A stretch of DNA of 64,000 nt from Acetobacteraceae bacterium (GTDB lineage: Bacteria > Pseudomonadota > Alphaproteobacteria > Acetobacterales > Acetobacteraceae), in NCBI GenBank assembly GCA_039613835.1, contig CP154827.1:186001-250000 (forward strand). Direction: 5' to 3'. A program made the position numbers and the translations under genes. Under the pieces are notes generated by a model. That model saw only the letters and a program-made list of their open reading frames with translations. It did no database searches and was not told where the DNA came from. Shown piece after piece: positions 41,220 to 50,533 of this stretch (position 1 is the stretch's first letter; the number at the start of each line of letters is the position of its first letter).

Positions 41220-41417
41220 ATGACAAATGATAAATTCGCCGTGATCCGCCAGATCAATGGTGAAGAGGCCGTGTATGACGCCCATCTCTCCGGTTACGAC
41301 GTAATCGTGCCGGTGTAGATTCATCAGGACGGGGCGCAATGCGCAGTTAAGCACCATATGAAGGAGATTTTCTTCTCCGCGGCGCTTATTATCGATATGA
41401 CGGTGAAGGCCGCGTGA
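41220..41417 (+). pseudogene. NusG N-terminal-like remnant with in-frame amber
   Basis: A 66-codon frame starting at ATG 41220 with one internal TAG at 41316-41318. The text KFAVIRQINGEEAVYDAHLS, then GYDVIVPV, resembles the NGN domain start of NusG/RfaH-like proteins (pattern: aromatic-hydrophobic-R, E-x-x-hydrophobic repeats, GY/F-V-x-x-PV). The second half (HHMKEIFFSAALIIDM) would align with the PLFPGYLF region but is degraded. There is no KOW domain. This is pattern recognition only and may be wrong. Confidence 0.3.
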
Positions 41418-41860
41418 GGTTGGGGGGGTCGGATTTACTCACTTAACAGGATGATACCGATTTTCACTTAAGAGCGTTCGTTTGAGAGCGGCTTGGATCG
41501 GCGCCGCTTCCGGGGCGAGCAACGCATCCCGCGCGGTAGCCAAGGTATTGGCGGGTGCGGCTCCGAAACCAATGCGCTTTTCTTGACCGGCCCATTGGTA
41601 ACTTAAATGTCACAAGCGCGCGGCTGTGATCCTGACCTCGAAAAAAGGCAGCCCGCGTTGGAGAGGCGATTATGTTTTTCCTCAGCGGATGACGTCCCGA
41701 TTTTTTATCCGTCGACACGAAGCCCCCACCCGATTTTCATGATCCCCAAATTCGTGCACGTGCATGACATAGGATGAGAGACCATGAGAAAATTTTACGG
41801 CAGGAAACCGGGCAAAATCGAGGGATGTGATATCGGATGAGAAGCCGTCATAACGGTTAT
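41418..41860. other. gene-free stretch before tRNA-Arg
   Basis: About 440 bases with no convincing gene on either strand. Short open frames show no recognisable motif and biased, arginine-rich composition typical of chance frames. It follows three pseudogenes and probably represents fully decayed coding sequence. No repeat ends or integrase gene were seen, although a tRNA gene next door is a common phage attachment site. Confidence 0.5.
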
Positions 41861-41937
41861 TGGCGGACCCGAAAGGATTCGAACCTTCGACCTTCGCCTT
41901 CGGAGGGCGACGCTCTATCCAGCTGAGCTACGGGTCC
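41861..41937 (-). tRNA. tRNA-Arg (anticodon CCG)
   Basis: A full cloverleaf on the minus strand: acceptor GGACCCG pairs with CGGGTCC; the D arm contains GCTCAGCTGGATAGAGC; the anticodon stem TCGCC/GGCGA encloses loop CTCCGAA, giving anticodon CCG (codon CGG); the T arm carries GGTTCGAATCC; and a CCA end is encoded. Length is 77 bases including CCA. Confidence 0.95.
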
Positions 41938-42147
41938 ATCGGGATGTTGCATAGCCAATTTCCTGCCCCGACGCCAGAGCCATGCCGTAAAAACTTGCAT
42001 ACGCTGTTACGGCGGCCCGACCCGCCGGCAGTGCGCCGCTTTCTTGCATAAGAATCTGCTTTCCGGCAGGATCGGAACGCGGCAAGGCTCGTTTTGATGA
42101 GGGTCACAGACCGAGCCTGCGCAGACTGAGGACAGGGTGTCACATTG

Positions 42148-44922
42148 ATGGAACAAGAAAAACACCTCATTCTGGTCGATGGGTCAAGCTTCATCTTCCG
42201 GGCTTTTCATGCCCTGCCACCGATGCACAGCCCGGATGGCACGCCCGTCAATGCGGTTTACGGTTTCACCAACATGCTCTCCCGCCTGATGCGTGAGCAT
42301 GTCGGCACACATCTGGCCGTTATTTTTGATGCCGGGCGGCAGACTTTCCGCAATGACATATACCCCGCTTATAAAGCGCATCGTCCCCCCGCCCCGGAGG
42401 ATCTTGTCCCGCAATTTGCCTTGATCCGGGAGGCGACAAAAGCTTTCAATATCCCGTCCATTGAATTGCCAGGCTGGGAGGCGGACGATCTCATTGCCTC
42501 TTATGCTGAGGTGATCGCCCATGAGGGCGGTCGGTGCACGATTGTTTCATCAGATAAGGATCTGATGCAGCTCGTGACGGGAAAAGTGCAGATGCTTGAC
42601 CCCATCAAGCAGCGCCCGATCGGGGTGGAAGAGGTCCTTACCAAGTTCGGCGTGCCACCGGAACGCGTCGTAGACGTGCAGGCCCTGATGGGGGATTCAA
42701 CCGATAATGTGCCGGGCGTGCCGGGTATCGGCCCCAAAGGTGCTGCCCAGCTCATCGTTGAATTCGGGCGTCTGGAAGATGTCCTGACGGCCGCGCCAGA
42801 TATGAAGCCGTCAAAGCGCCGCGATGCGCTGAGCGAACATGCGGAAAATGCACGCCTATCCCTCAAACTGGTAACTCTGGCACGCGATGTCGCGCTGCCG
42901 GAACCGATTGAGGCGCTGGGCTGTCGCGACCCCTCGGGGGAAATGTTGGGTGGTTTTCTGGCGCAGATGGGTTTCAACTCCATCAGCCAGCGCCTTGGAC
43001 TGCGCCATGTTTCGCGACCCATCCCGTTGCCAGCCGCGCAGGATGGCGATGCCCCAATGCCTGACGCAACAGCCCCACCGGCTTCACCCGCAGAACAGCC
43101 GAATTTCGGCCCCTATGAAACTGTCACGACGACCACGCAGCTTGAAAGCTGGGTGCAGCGCATTAAGGCTGAGGGCTATATTGCCGTCGATACCGAGACG
43201 GATAGTCTTCAACCTCGCCGGGCGGCGCTGATCGGCATTTCTCTGGCGGTGCGTGCAGGGGAGGCGGCTTATATTCCGCTGCGCCATCAGGGTGATCTTG
43301 AAAATCTGGTGCCACCTCAACTTGAAACGGCGCAGGTTCTCGCCGCGCTGACGCCTGTCTTCCATGATGATGTGATCCTGAAGATTTTTCAGAACGCAAA
43401 ATATGACCTGCTCGTTTTTCAGAATGCCGGGGTGACGGGTATCGCGCCCATTGATGACACAATGCTGCTCTCCTACGCCCAATCGGCGGGCGCGCATGGA
43501 CATGGGATGGATGAGTTGTCCCTCCTCCATCTCGGACATCGCCCGATCACTTATGATGAGGTGACGGGCACGGGGCGGCAGCGCATCCCGTTTGCGCACG
43601 TCTCTGTCGATAAGGCGACGTCCTACGCGGCGGAAGACGCGGATGTGACGTTCAGATTATGGCTGAAGCTCAAGGCGATGCTGGTGCAGAATTGCGCCGT
43701 ACGTATTTACGAGACGATGGAGAGACCGCTCATCCCTGTCCTTCAGAAAATGGAATGGGCAGGCATCAAGATTGATGTCGCTGCACTTCAACGCCTCTCC
43801 ACTGATTTTGCCGCGCGCATGAAGGTGATGGAAGCTGAGATCCATCAATTGGTGGGTCGGGACTTTAATATCGGTTCGCCCAAGCAATTGGGAGAGATCC
43901 TTTTCGACGAAATGAATCTCTCGGGCGGTAAACGCACCAAGGCGGGGGCCTGGGGCACGGATTCGTCTGTCTTGCAGGAACTGGCGGATCAGGGTCACGT
44001 GCTTCCGCAACATATCCTCGCCTGGCGGCAACTCGCGAAACTGAAATCGACTTATACAGACGCGCTTTTAGAGCAGCGGGACCCTAAAACGGCGCGCGTG
44101 CACACATCCTACCATATGGCCGGCACCACGACGGGTCGCCTCTCCTCAAATGATCCGAACCTGCAAAATATCCCGATCCGCACGGAAGAAGGGGCGCGCA
44201 TCCGCCACGCTTTCATCGCGGAGAAGGGGCATAAGCTTGTCTCGGCGGATTACTCCCAGATTGAACTTCGCCTCCTCGCTGTCGTGGCCAATATCCCGAC
44301 CCTTCAGGAAGCTTTCGCGCTGGGGCAGGATATTCATGCCCGCACGGCGTCGGAGGTTTTCAGTGTGCCTCTCGAAGGCATGGACCCGCTGACCCGTCGC
44401 AGGGCCAAGGCGATCAATTTCGGGATCATTTACGGCATCAGCGCGTTTGGCTTGGCGCGTCAGCTCGGCATCCCGCAAAATGAGGCGCGGCGTTATATCG
44501 CGACATATTTTGAGCGTTATCCGGGCATTAAAACCTATATGGACCGGACAAAAGAGGAAGCGCGGGAGAAAGGCTATGTCGAGACGCCGTTCGGTCGCCG
44601 TTGTTACGTCCCCGGCATTGCTGAAAAAAATGGTGCGCGACGCGCTTATGCGGAACGTCAGGCCATCAATGCGCCCTTACAGGGAGGCGCTGCGGACATC
44701 ATCAAAATGGCCATGATCTCTGTGGATCGTCAGCTGAGAGACAATGATTTCAATGCGCAGCTTCTCCTGCAAGTGCATGATGAGCTCATTTTTGAAGTGG
44801 CTGTGGAAAAAGCGGACATGTTGGCAGGCTTCCTTCGTGAGACGATGAGCAGCGTTGCCGATATCGGGGTGAAACTGGTTGTCGAGACCGGTATTGGTGA
44901 TAATTGGGCCGAGGCGCATTGA
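42148..44922 (+). CDS. polA: DNA polymerase I
   Basis: A 924-residue polymerase for Okazaki fragment maturation and repair. The 5'-3' exonuclease is in residues 1-290 (LVDGSSFIFRAFHALPP, VIFDAGRQTFRNDIYPAYKA, GDSTDNVPGVPGIGPKGA). The 3'-5' proofreading domain is active by motif: AVDTETDSL near 346, NAKYDLLVF, and YAAEDADVTFRLW. The polymerase domain has motif A ADYSQIELRLLA near 700, motif B RRRAKAINFGIIYG near 750 and motif C LLQVHDELIFEV near 875. The ATG at 42148 is chosen over a TTG one codon earlier. A run of seven A at about 44622 is preserved in frame, a useful control against the homopolymer lesions elsewhere. Confidence 0.97.
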   Translation: MEQEKHLILVDGSSFIFRAFHALPPMHSPDGTPVNAVYGFTNMLSRLMREHVGTHLAVIFDAGRQTFRNDIYPAYKAHRPPAPEDLVPQFALIREATKAFNIPSIELPGWEADDLIASYAEVIAHEGGRCTIVSSDKDLMQLVTGKVQMLDPIKQRPIGVEEVLTKFGVPPERVVDVQALMGDSTDNVPGVPGIGPKGAAQLIVEFGRLEDVLTAAPDMKPSKRRDALSEHAENARLSLKLVTLARDVALPEPIEALGCRDPSGEMLGGFLAQMGFNSISQRLGLRHVSRPIPLPAAQDGDAPMPDATAPPASPAEQPNFGPYETVTTTTQLESWVQRIKAEGYIAVDTETDSLQPRRAALIGISLAVRAGEAAYIPLRHQGDLENLVPPQLETAQVLAALTPVFHDDVILKIFQNAKYDLLVFQNAGVTGIAPIDDTMLLSYAQSAGAHGHGMDELSLLHLGHRPITYDEVTGTGRQRIPFAHVSVDKATSYAAEDADVTFRLWLKLKAMLVQNCAVRIYETMERPLIPVLQKMEWAGIKIDVAALQRLSTDFAARMKVMEAEIHQLVGRDFNIGSPKQLGEILFDEMNLSGGKRTKAGAWGTDSSVLQELADQGHVLPQHILAWRQLAKLKSTYTDALLEQRDPKTARVHTSYHMAGTTTGRLSSNDPNLQNIPIRTEEGARIRHAFIAEKGHKLVSADYSQIELRLLAVVANIPTLQEAFALGQDIHARTASEVFSVPLEGMDPLTRRRAKAINFGIIYGISAFGLARQLGIPQNEARRYIATYFERYPGIKTYMDRTKEEAREKGYVETPFGRRCYVPGIAEKNGARRAYAERQAINAPLQGGAADIIKMAMISVDRQLRDNDFNAQLLLQVHDELIFEVAVEKADMLAGFLRETMSSVADIGVKLVVETGIGDNWAEAH

Positions 44923-44927
44923 GCGGG

Positions 44928-46623
44928 TTGGGATGCGCGGCTGGGGGGCTCAGAGCGTCATTCCAACGGTATTTCACGGTCCTGACTGGTCTCATCCTGA
45001 CGCTTTTCCTCGCATCTCATGCCGCCTTGGCGCAGGGTGTGGCGGATGACGCCATACGGCGTGGGCAACCCCATCGCGGAGACACGCTGCGCGTCACGAT
45101 GGCGTCACCCAGTGAGACGCTGGATCCACAAATCAATTATTCCAGTGCCTATCTCCAGATTTTAGTTTCCGTCTATGACGGGCTTCTCGCTTATCGCCGC
45201 GCATCGGGGAAGGAGGGGCTGAAAATCGTGTCGGACATTGCGGAGGCTCTGCCCACGGTCAGTCCTGACGGGTTGACATGGCGTTTCCGCATTCATGATT
45301 ACATATTTTTCTCAAATGGCGCGGCTCTGACGACGGATGACGTGGCCGCATCCATGCGACGTCTCTTCCGCGTTGGCAGCCCGACAGCGGACTCATTTTA
45401 CCGCAATATTGTGGGGGCAGAACAATGCCTGCAACATGCTGCGCACTGCCGCCTCAAAGGCGTCACGGTTGATGTGAAAAGCCGGACGGTCACTTTCCAG
45501 CTACGTCAGCCTGACCCTGAATTCGCGCAGAAACTGGCTTTCAGCCACGCCGTGATCCTCTCTCGTGACGTGACAGGGCGGGATAGCGGCGCTTCACCTC
45601 TTCCCGGGACCGGCCCTTATCACATCACGAAATATGATTCATCGACGGGGATGCGTCTTGAACGCAATCCCTTCTTCCGACCGTGGTCGCGGATGGCGCA
45701 ACTCGATGGTTATGTCGACCATATCCAGGTTGATTTCCGCCTGACGGATGAAGCTGCCGTGACGGCGGTGGAGCGCGGACAATATGATGTCATGCTGGGG
45801 TAAGAAACCGCAGGATTGTTACAGTGAACTGGGTGATCAATATGCGCGTCAGATTCATCTGCAACCACTCCTGGGATATTATTACCTCGTCCTGAATGTC
45901 CGGGAGCCGCCTTTCACTTCCATTCAAGTCCGTCAAGCGCTCAATGAGGCGATTGACCGCCGGGCCGTTGCCATTTTGTATGGGGGTGAAGCGGTGGCGA
46001 CGCCATTATGCGACCTTATCCCCTACGGCATGCAGAAGGGGCCATCGGACTGCGCTGCGCGGGCGGATCATCGGCCGGATCTGACAAAGGCGCGGCAACG
46101 TATTCGGGAGACGCCATTTGCAGGCATGGCGGTGACGCTTGTCGTGCGTAATAATGCGGTGGACACGAATATCGGGCTTTATGTGAGGGATCTTCTAGAG
46201 AAACTGGGTTTTAAGGCCTCCATCCGTACCCTCGCGCCTGCCAGTCTCAGCAGTTATATCGGCAATTCCGACCATCATGTCGCCATTGCTTTGACAACGT
46301 GGTACGCCGATTACCTATCCCCCTCCGTATTTCTTTATGATCTGCTCGGGTGCGAAAATATCCACCCGGGGCTTGATATTTCGACCAACGCCTCGGGTTA
46401 TTGTGACTCCGCTCTGGAACGCCTCATGAAACAGGCCATGATTTCTCAAAATAAGGCGGAAGCGGCGTAACTTTGGGAGGAAGCGAACGCGATGGCGATA
46501 GGTGCGGCGCCGCTCATCCCGCTTATCCAGCCACGCTACATTGATTTCGTATCCGCGCGACTTGGCCATTATCGTTACTCATTGCTGAACCATCTCATCC
46601 TGTCGGAAGTTTGGGTGAAGTAA
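44928..46623 (+). pseudogene. peptide ABC transporter substrate-binding protein, frameshift and ochre stop
   Basis: Periplasmic solute-binding protein of the SBP_bac_5 family (peptides, nickel). A signal peptide (LTGLILTLFLASHAALAQG) is followed by DTLRVTMASPSETLDPQINY, ILVSVYDGLL, SPDGLTWRFRIHDYIFFSNG and SPLPGTGPYHITKYDSSTGM. The frame breaks near 45800 after YDVMLG and continues as DQYARQIHLQPLLGYYYLVL and IQVRQALNEAIDRRAVAILY. An in-frame TAA at 46468-46470 precedes LWEEANAMAIGAAPLIPLIQ, consistent with CAA to TAA in a usual QLWEEAN-like context; the natural end is the TAA at 46621. The start is uncertain (TTG at 44928 or nearby). No permease or ATPase genes are adjacent. Confidence 0.86.
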
Positions 46624-46788
46624 TTCAGGCAATGCTGCGACTGAAAAGGGTGGGGCGACGGCGATAACCCGACGATCACGCTAAAGTGCACTCTTTAAAT
46701 GCAAAAATTTATCTTCACGGCGTTAAAGACATGTTACAAACCGCCGGAAGATATCTGTTAAAATGTTACATTATGAGAGATACGTGCC

Positions 46789-47163
46789 ATGCCGCATCAA
46801 ATGATGGTTGCCGTTTTCGATACAGCCTGCCATGCACGTGCGGCCATGCCGCAACTGGTTGAAGCCGACATCCCCGCTCATTCCATCCACCATTTGCGAC
46901 GTAATCCTGTCTTACGATGCACGGCACGCCGGAGTGACCTTTCCCGAACGCAACGTCGCCGCACTGTCACACGCGGCGCGTTGATCACGATTGACCTGAC
47001 ACATATCGTACCCGATACAGCCCGGAAAATCCTTGCGGCGCATCATCCTTTCGATGTCCGCATCATTCAGCAGGAAGTCACGATCGGCACACCGCCCGAT
47101 CAGCAATATGAGCCGAGCGACTTCAATGACGTCATTGAAATGACGGAGTTTTACTCAAGCTGA
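46789..47163 (+). CDS. hypothetical protein, possibly truncated
   Basis: A 124-residue frame I do not recognise with confidence. Both ends look like real protein: MVAVFDTACHARAAMPQLVE and IPAHSIHHL at the start, and GALITIDLTHIVPDTARKIL followed by HPFDVRIIQQEV near the end. The middle (LRCTARRSDLSRTQRRRT) is Arg-rich and unlike the rest; in another frame it reads HAGVTFPERNVAALSHAAR, so a pair of compensating or recent frameshifts is possible. The ends resemble stress-protein-like repeat folds in which a residue-range sensor is duplicated, but that is weak. A well-placed ATG and a separate upstream region (46625-46788) support expression. Confidence 0.45.
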   Translation: MPHQMMVAVFDTACHARAAMPQLVEADIPAHSIHHLRRNPVLRCTARRSDLSRTQRRRTVTRGALITIDLTHIVPDTARKILAAHHPFDVRIIQQEVTIGTPPDQQYEPSDFNDVIEMTEFYSS

Positions 47164-47215
47164 CGCGGGTTGGGTTGGTCGTGGTGCCGAAGCGGGCTTT
47201 CCAACCCGGGACGCG

Positions 47216-48472
47216 CTAACGACCGATATCGCGCCGGTAAAATCCGTCATCCCATTTGATTGCGCTGACAGCTTCATAGCCACGGGTCAAAGCGGCATTG
47301 ATGTTATCCCCAAGTGCGGCGACAGCGAGGACGCGCCCACCATCTGCGACGAGGTGGCCATCCTTCATTGATGTGCCTGCATGGAAGACTTTGACGCCTT
47401 CCAGAGCATTCGCCGCCTCTATTCCCTTAATCGCACCGCCTTTTTTCGGCGTGGCGGGGTAGCCCTGCGCGGCGATCACGATGGATATGGCGATTTTATC
47501 GCTGAAGCGAATGGGTAAGTCCCCGATCGCGCCTTTGGCCAGCCCGGACAGGATCGGCAATAAATCGCTTTCGAGACGGAGGAGAAGGGCCTCGGCCTCC
47601 GGGTCACCAAAGCGCACATTATATTCGATCAGTTTGGGTCCGGCATCTGTCAGCATCAGCCCCGCAAAAATCACGCCTTTAAAAGGCGTGCCGCGACGTT
47701 GCATCTCAGCCAGCATCGGACGCACCGTGAGATCAAGTGCGGCTTCCTGCGCGGCGACGTCAAAATCCGGCGGGGGGGAGACAGCGCCCATCCCCCCTGT
47801 ATTGGGACCGGTATCATTTTCACCCACGCGCTTATGGTCCCTCGCCGCGCCGATTAGGACAGCCTCCGTTCCGTCACAGAAAGCGAAAAGCGAGACTTCC
47901 GCACCGAACAGGCATTCCTCCACAACAATGCTGCTTCCGGCGGACCCGAAACCGCCATGGGTCAGCATCGTGTCGACGGCTTTCTGTGCTTCCTCCACCG
48001 TTTGGGCGACGATCACGCCTTTCCCGGCGGCGAGACCGTCCGCTTTGACGACGATCGGCGCACCGCGCCGCTGGATAAAGGCGTGCGCCGCCTCAGCCGT
48101 ATCAAATCGCTCCCACCGCGCTGTCGGGATGCCAGCGGCGTCGGCGATCTCCTTTGTAAAGGCTTTGCTGCCCTCCAAAGCTGCGGCGGCCTGGGTTGGC
48201 CCAGCGCAGGCAATGTCAGCGGCGTCACACGCATCGGTAAGCCCGGCCACAAGCGGCGCTTCCGGCCCTGGCACGACGAGGTCAATTTTCTCCGCCTTCG
48301 CAAAATCCACCAGTGCTGCAATATCGGTCACGTCAATATTGATGCAGGTTCCGAGTTCAGCCATGCCGGGATTGCCCGGCGCCATGAAAAGTGCTGAGAG
48401 TAGGGGAGATTTGCGCAGACACCAGGTCAGAGCATGTTCCCGACCACCGGCGCCAACGAGGAGAACCCTCAT
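47216..48472 (-). CDS. purD: phosphoribosylamine-glycine ligase
   Basis: Second step of purine synthesis: ATP-dependent ligation of glycine to phosphoribosylamine. It has 418 residues. The N domain starts MRVLLVGAGGREHALTW; VVPGPEAPLVAG and GPTQAAAALEGSKAFTKE follow. The ATP-grasp core has PIVVKADGLAAGKGVIVA, GPNTGGMGAVSP, KGVIFAGLML and EYNVRFGDPEAEALLLRLES. Intact and ending in TAG, which shows that amber is an ordinary stop in this organism. Divergent from xseA with 48 bases between, a compact shared promoter region. Confidence 0.96.
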   Translation of the reverse strand: MRVLLVGAGGREHALTWCLRKSPLLSALFMAPGNPGMAELGTCINIDVTDIAALVDFAKAEKIDLVVPGPEAPLVAGLTDACDAADIACAGPTQAAAALEGSKAFTKEIADAAGIPTARWERFDTAEAAHAFIQRRGAPIVVKADGLAAGKGVIVAQTVEEAQKAVDTMLTHGGFGSAGSSIVVEECLFGAEVSLFAFCDGTEAVLIGAARDHKRVGENDTGPNTGGMGAVSPPPDFDVAAQEAALDLTVRPMLAEMQRRGTPFKGVIFAGLMLTDAGPKLIEYNVRFGDPEAEALLLRLESDLLPILSGLAKGAIGDLPIRFSDKIAISIVIAAQGYPATPKKGGAIKGIEAANALEGVKVFHAGTSMKDGHLVADGGRVLAVAALGDNINAALTRGYEAVSAIKWDDGFYRRDIGR

Positions 48473-48520
48473 AAAAATCCTTGCGAAACGAGGTTTGTTT
48501 TAAAGCCCTCCTAGCATAGA

Positions 48521-49963
48521 ATGCAGCTTATGAGTGAGAGCGAAGCGCAAATTTCCGACAACGTGCCGCAATATTCGGTCTCCGAACTCTCGGGTGCGAT
48601 CAAACAGGCGCTGGAATCCCGTTTCGGGCGTGTCAAGGTGCATGGTGAGGTGACGGAACTCAAACGTTACCCGTCCGGGCATATCTACCTGTCCCTCAAG
48701 GATGAAGGCGGCAAGATCGCGGCCGTCATCTGGCGCGGCGTGGCCGGGCGGCTGGGTTTGACGCCTGAGAACGGGATGGACGTCGTCGCGACCGGCCGCG
48801 TCTCCGCCTATGGAGAGCGCTCCAGCTATCAATTGATGATCGATCAATTGAGTTTCGCCGGGGAGGGCGCGCTTCTGGCGCGGATTGAGCAGATCCGCGT
48901 GAAATTATTGCAGGAGGGGTTGTTTGACCCTGACCGCAAAAAGCCACTGCCTTATTTTCCGGCGCGCATCGGGGTGATCACCTCATCTCAGGGCGCTGTG
49001 CTGCATGATATCTGCACCACGATTGAACGCCGCTTTCCGCGTGATGTGTTGATCTGGCCGGTTGCGGTGCAGGGGCAGGGCGCGGTGGAGCAGATCCTCG
49101 CCGCGCTCGCGGGGATTGTGGCGGCGGAACCGGATATTGTGATCCTCGCGCGGGGCGGTGGCTCGCTGGAGGATCTCATGGCGTTTAATGACGAGCGCGT
49201 GGTGCGGGCCGTCGCCGCTTTTCCGCTGCCTCTCATTTCTGCCATCGGGCATGAAACGGATACCACGTTGGTGGATTATGCTGCCGACCGCCGAGCCCCG
49301 ACACCGACGGCCGCCGCCGAAATGGCGGTGCCGCAGCGCAGCGAGATGCTGGCGGACCTGGCCCATCGCGCTGCGCGCCTGCTCAGCGCCGGAAACCTCG
49401 TGCTGCAACGTGCGGCGGCACGACGTGACCGCGCGGTAAGCTTCATGCCGGACCTCCCGGCCTTACTTGAAACCTCCCGCTTAAGGCTGGATGATCGGAC
49501 GCAACGCCTCAGTTTCGCTTTACCCTCCTTCGTGCAGAAATTGCGGGCACGACATGACAGGGTTCAGTCGCTTCTGACGTCGCCTCAGACGTCGATCGCG
49601 GCACGGCGTCAAACCGTCTATGAGGCGCAGGGGCGCTTGCGGGACTGCCTCAATCTGTCGGTTTTCAAAGCGCGGCGCGGCTTTGTCTCCCTCCCTGACC
49701 AGACACGCATCATCCAGGCGACACTCGTCTTGAAACGTTCCGTCTTTGATGGGGTGTCACGCCAGCTCGAAGCGATGTCTCCCCATGCTGTGCTGGCGCG
49801 CGGTTACGTATTGGTGCAGGATGGCGCAGGTCGGCCCGTAAGTTCCGCCCATGATCATCCGCAAGGGGGTGCCGTCACCCTGACTTTCGCGGATGGGGAG
49901 CGAAAGGGCCACATCCAGGCCGATGCAGGTCGCGCAATTCCGCAAGGAGATCTCGGATTATGA
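48521..49963 (+). CDS. xseA: exodeoxyribonuclease VII large subunit
   Basis: Catalytic subunit of exonuclease VII, which degrades single-stranded DNA in repair. It has 480 residues. The N-terminal OB fold (QYSVSELSGAIKQALESRFG, VHGEVTELKRYPSGHIYLSL) is followed by the catalytic domain with PARIGVITSSQGAVLHDI, ILARGGGSLEDLMAFNDE, SAIGHETDTTLVDYAADRRA and PTPTAAAEMAVP. A long helical C-terminal part and ARGYVLVQD complete the family pattern. ATG 48530 is a second possible start. No xseB is in the window. Its stop overlaps the ATG of the small lipoprotein gene (ATGA). Confidence 0.95.
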   Translation: MQLMSESEAQISDNVPQYSVSELSGAIKQALESRFGRVKVHGEVTELKRYPSGHIYLSLKDEGGKIAAVIWRGVAGRLGLTPENGMDVVATGRVSAYGERSSYQLMIDQLSFAGEGALLARIEQIRVKLLQEGLFDPDRKKPLPYFPARIGVITSSQGAVLHDICTTIERRFPRDVLIWPVAVQGQGAVEQILAALAGIVAAEPDIVILARGGGSLEDLMAFNDERVVRAVAAFPLPLISAIGHETDTTLVDYAADRRAPTPTAAAEMAVPQRSEMLADLAHRAARLLSAGNLVLQRAAARRDRAVSFMPDLPALLETSRLRLDDRTQRLSFALPSFVQKLRARHDRVQSLLTSPQTSIAARRQTVYEAQGRLRDCLNLSVFKARRGFVSLPDQTRIIQATLVLKRSVFDGVSRQLEAMSPHAVLARGYVLVQDGAGRPVSSAHDHPQGGAVTLTFADGERKGHIQADAGRAIPQGDLGL

Positions 49964-50271
49964 CATGCCCCTTAATGTTGCGCCGTGCACTTCTCGCTCT
50001 CTCACTTTTTCCGGCTTTGGCCGCCTGTGGCGGGGCGCCGCAACAATCGTCGCCCCGGACGCAGACATCAAAGCCGTTTTTCACCAATGACGTCTCGGCC
50101 TCCTTCGACACGCCGCTTTGTGGCATTGCCGCGCAGGAGGCCAATGCGATGGAAATTGCGAGCTACCCGACGCCATTCCGAACCGGCAATCGCTGCGTGC
50201 AGAATGCCTGCTTCTCCCCTTTAACGGGGTCGTTTATTGCCGCATCCGGCTATCGGAGTGTCTGCCGCTGA
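49960..50271 (+). CDS. small lipoprotein, unknown function
   Basis: A 103-residue predicted lipoprotein. Hydrophobic LLALSLFPALAACGG gives lipobox LAAC, with acylation expected on that cysteine. The mature part is short and holds three more cysteines (TPLCGIAAQ, NRCVQNACFSPL), which may form disulfides in the periplasm. The ATG at 49960 overlaps the xseA stop, so translation is coupled. I do not recognise the family. Confidence 0.6.
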   Translation: MTCPLMLRRALLALSLFPALAACGGAPQQSSPRTQTSKPFFTNDVSASFDTPLCGIAAQEANAMEIASYPTPFRTGNRCVQNACFSPLTGSFIAASGYRSVCR

Positions 50272-50533
50272 TGGCGCGGTGCGGGGTTGGGCTCGGATGA
50301 GGCATGCGCCTTATCGCTTTTCGAGCCTGTGGCAAGCGTTGCATCGGCTGAAACGGACTCGAGCCGCCCCCTGAATCTCCCTGCTTCCGGCGATGAAGGG
50401 CAGTGTCCTCATGTCGGTCTAACATTCTAGCGGCCGCTCAGACGTGCCTGATCAGATGTCCTTTTCAGCAACCGGTTTTGAAAAAGCAGGACCAGACTCG
50501 CCGAAGGGGAAGGGGCACGCGGTCCCTTCCTGA

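Noticed and set aside
38903-41417. New defence system built on the HerA-like ATPase
   Set aside because: No nuclease, methyltransferase or other effector is adjacent, and every gene is broken; only a weak ATPase/winged-helix pairing can be claimed.
41418-41937. Prophage or island attachment site at the tRNA-Arg gene
   Set aside because: No integrase, no duplicated tRNA 3' end and no phage genes were seen in the window.
7163-46470. Stop-codon reassignment (TAA/TAG read as glutamine)
   Set aside because: Intact core genes end normally in TAG or TAA (purD, mrdA, rodA, nadA), and the genes with internal stops also carry frameshifts. Decay explains both.
47481-48503. Long plus-strand frame of 340 codons
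   Set aside because: It lies antisense to purD, which has full family motifs; composition is Ser/Pro/Arg-rich as expected for a shadow frame.
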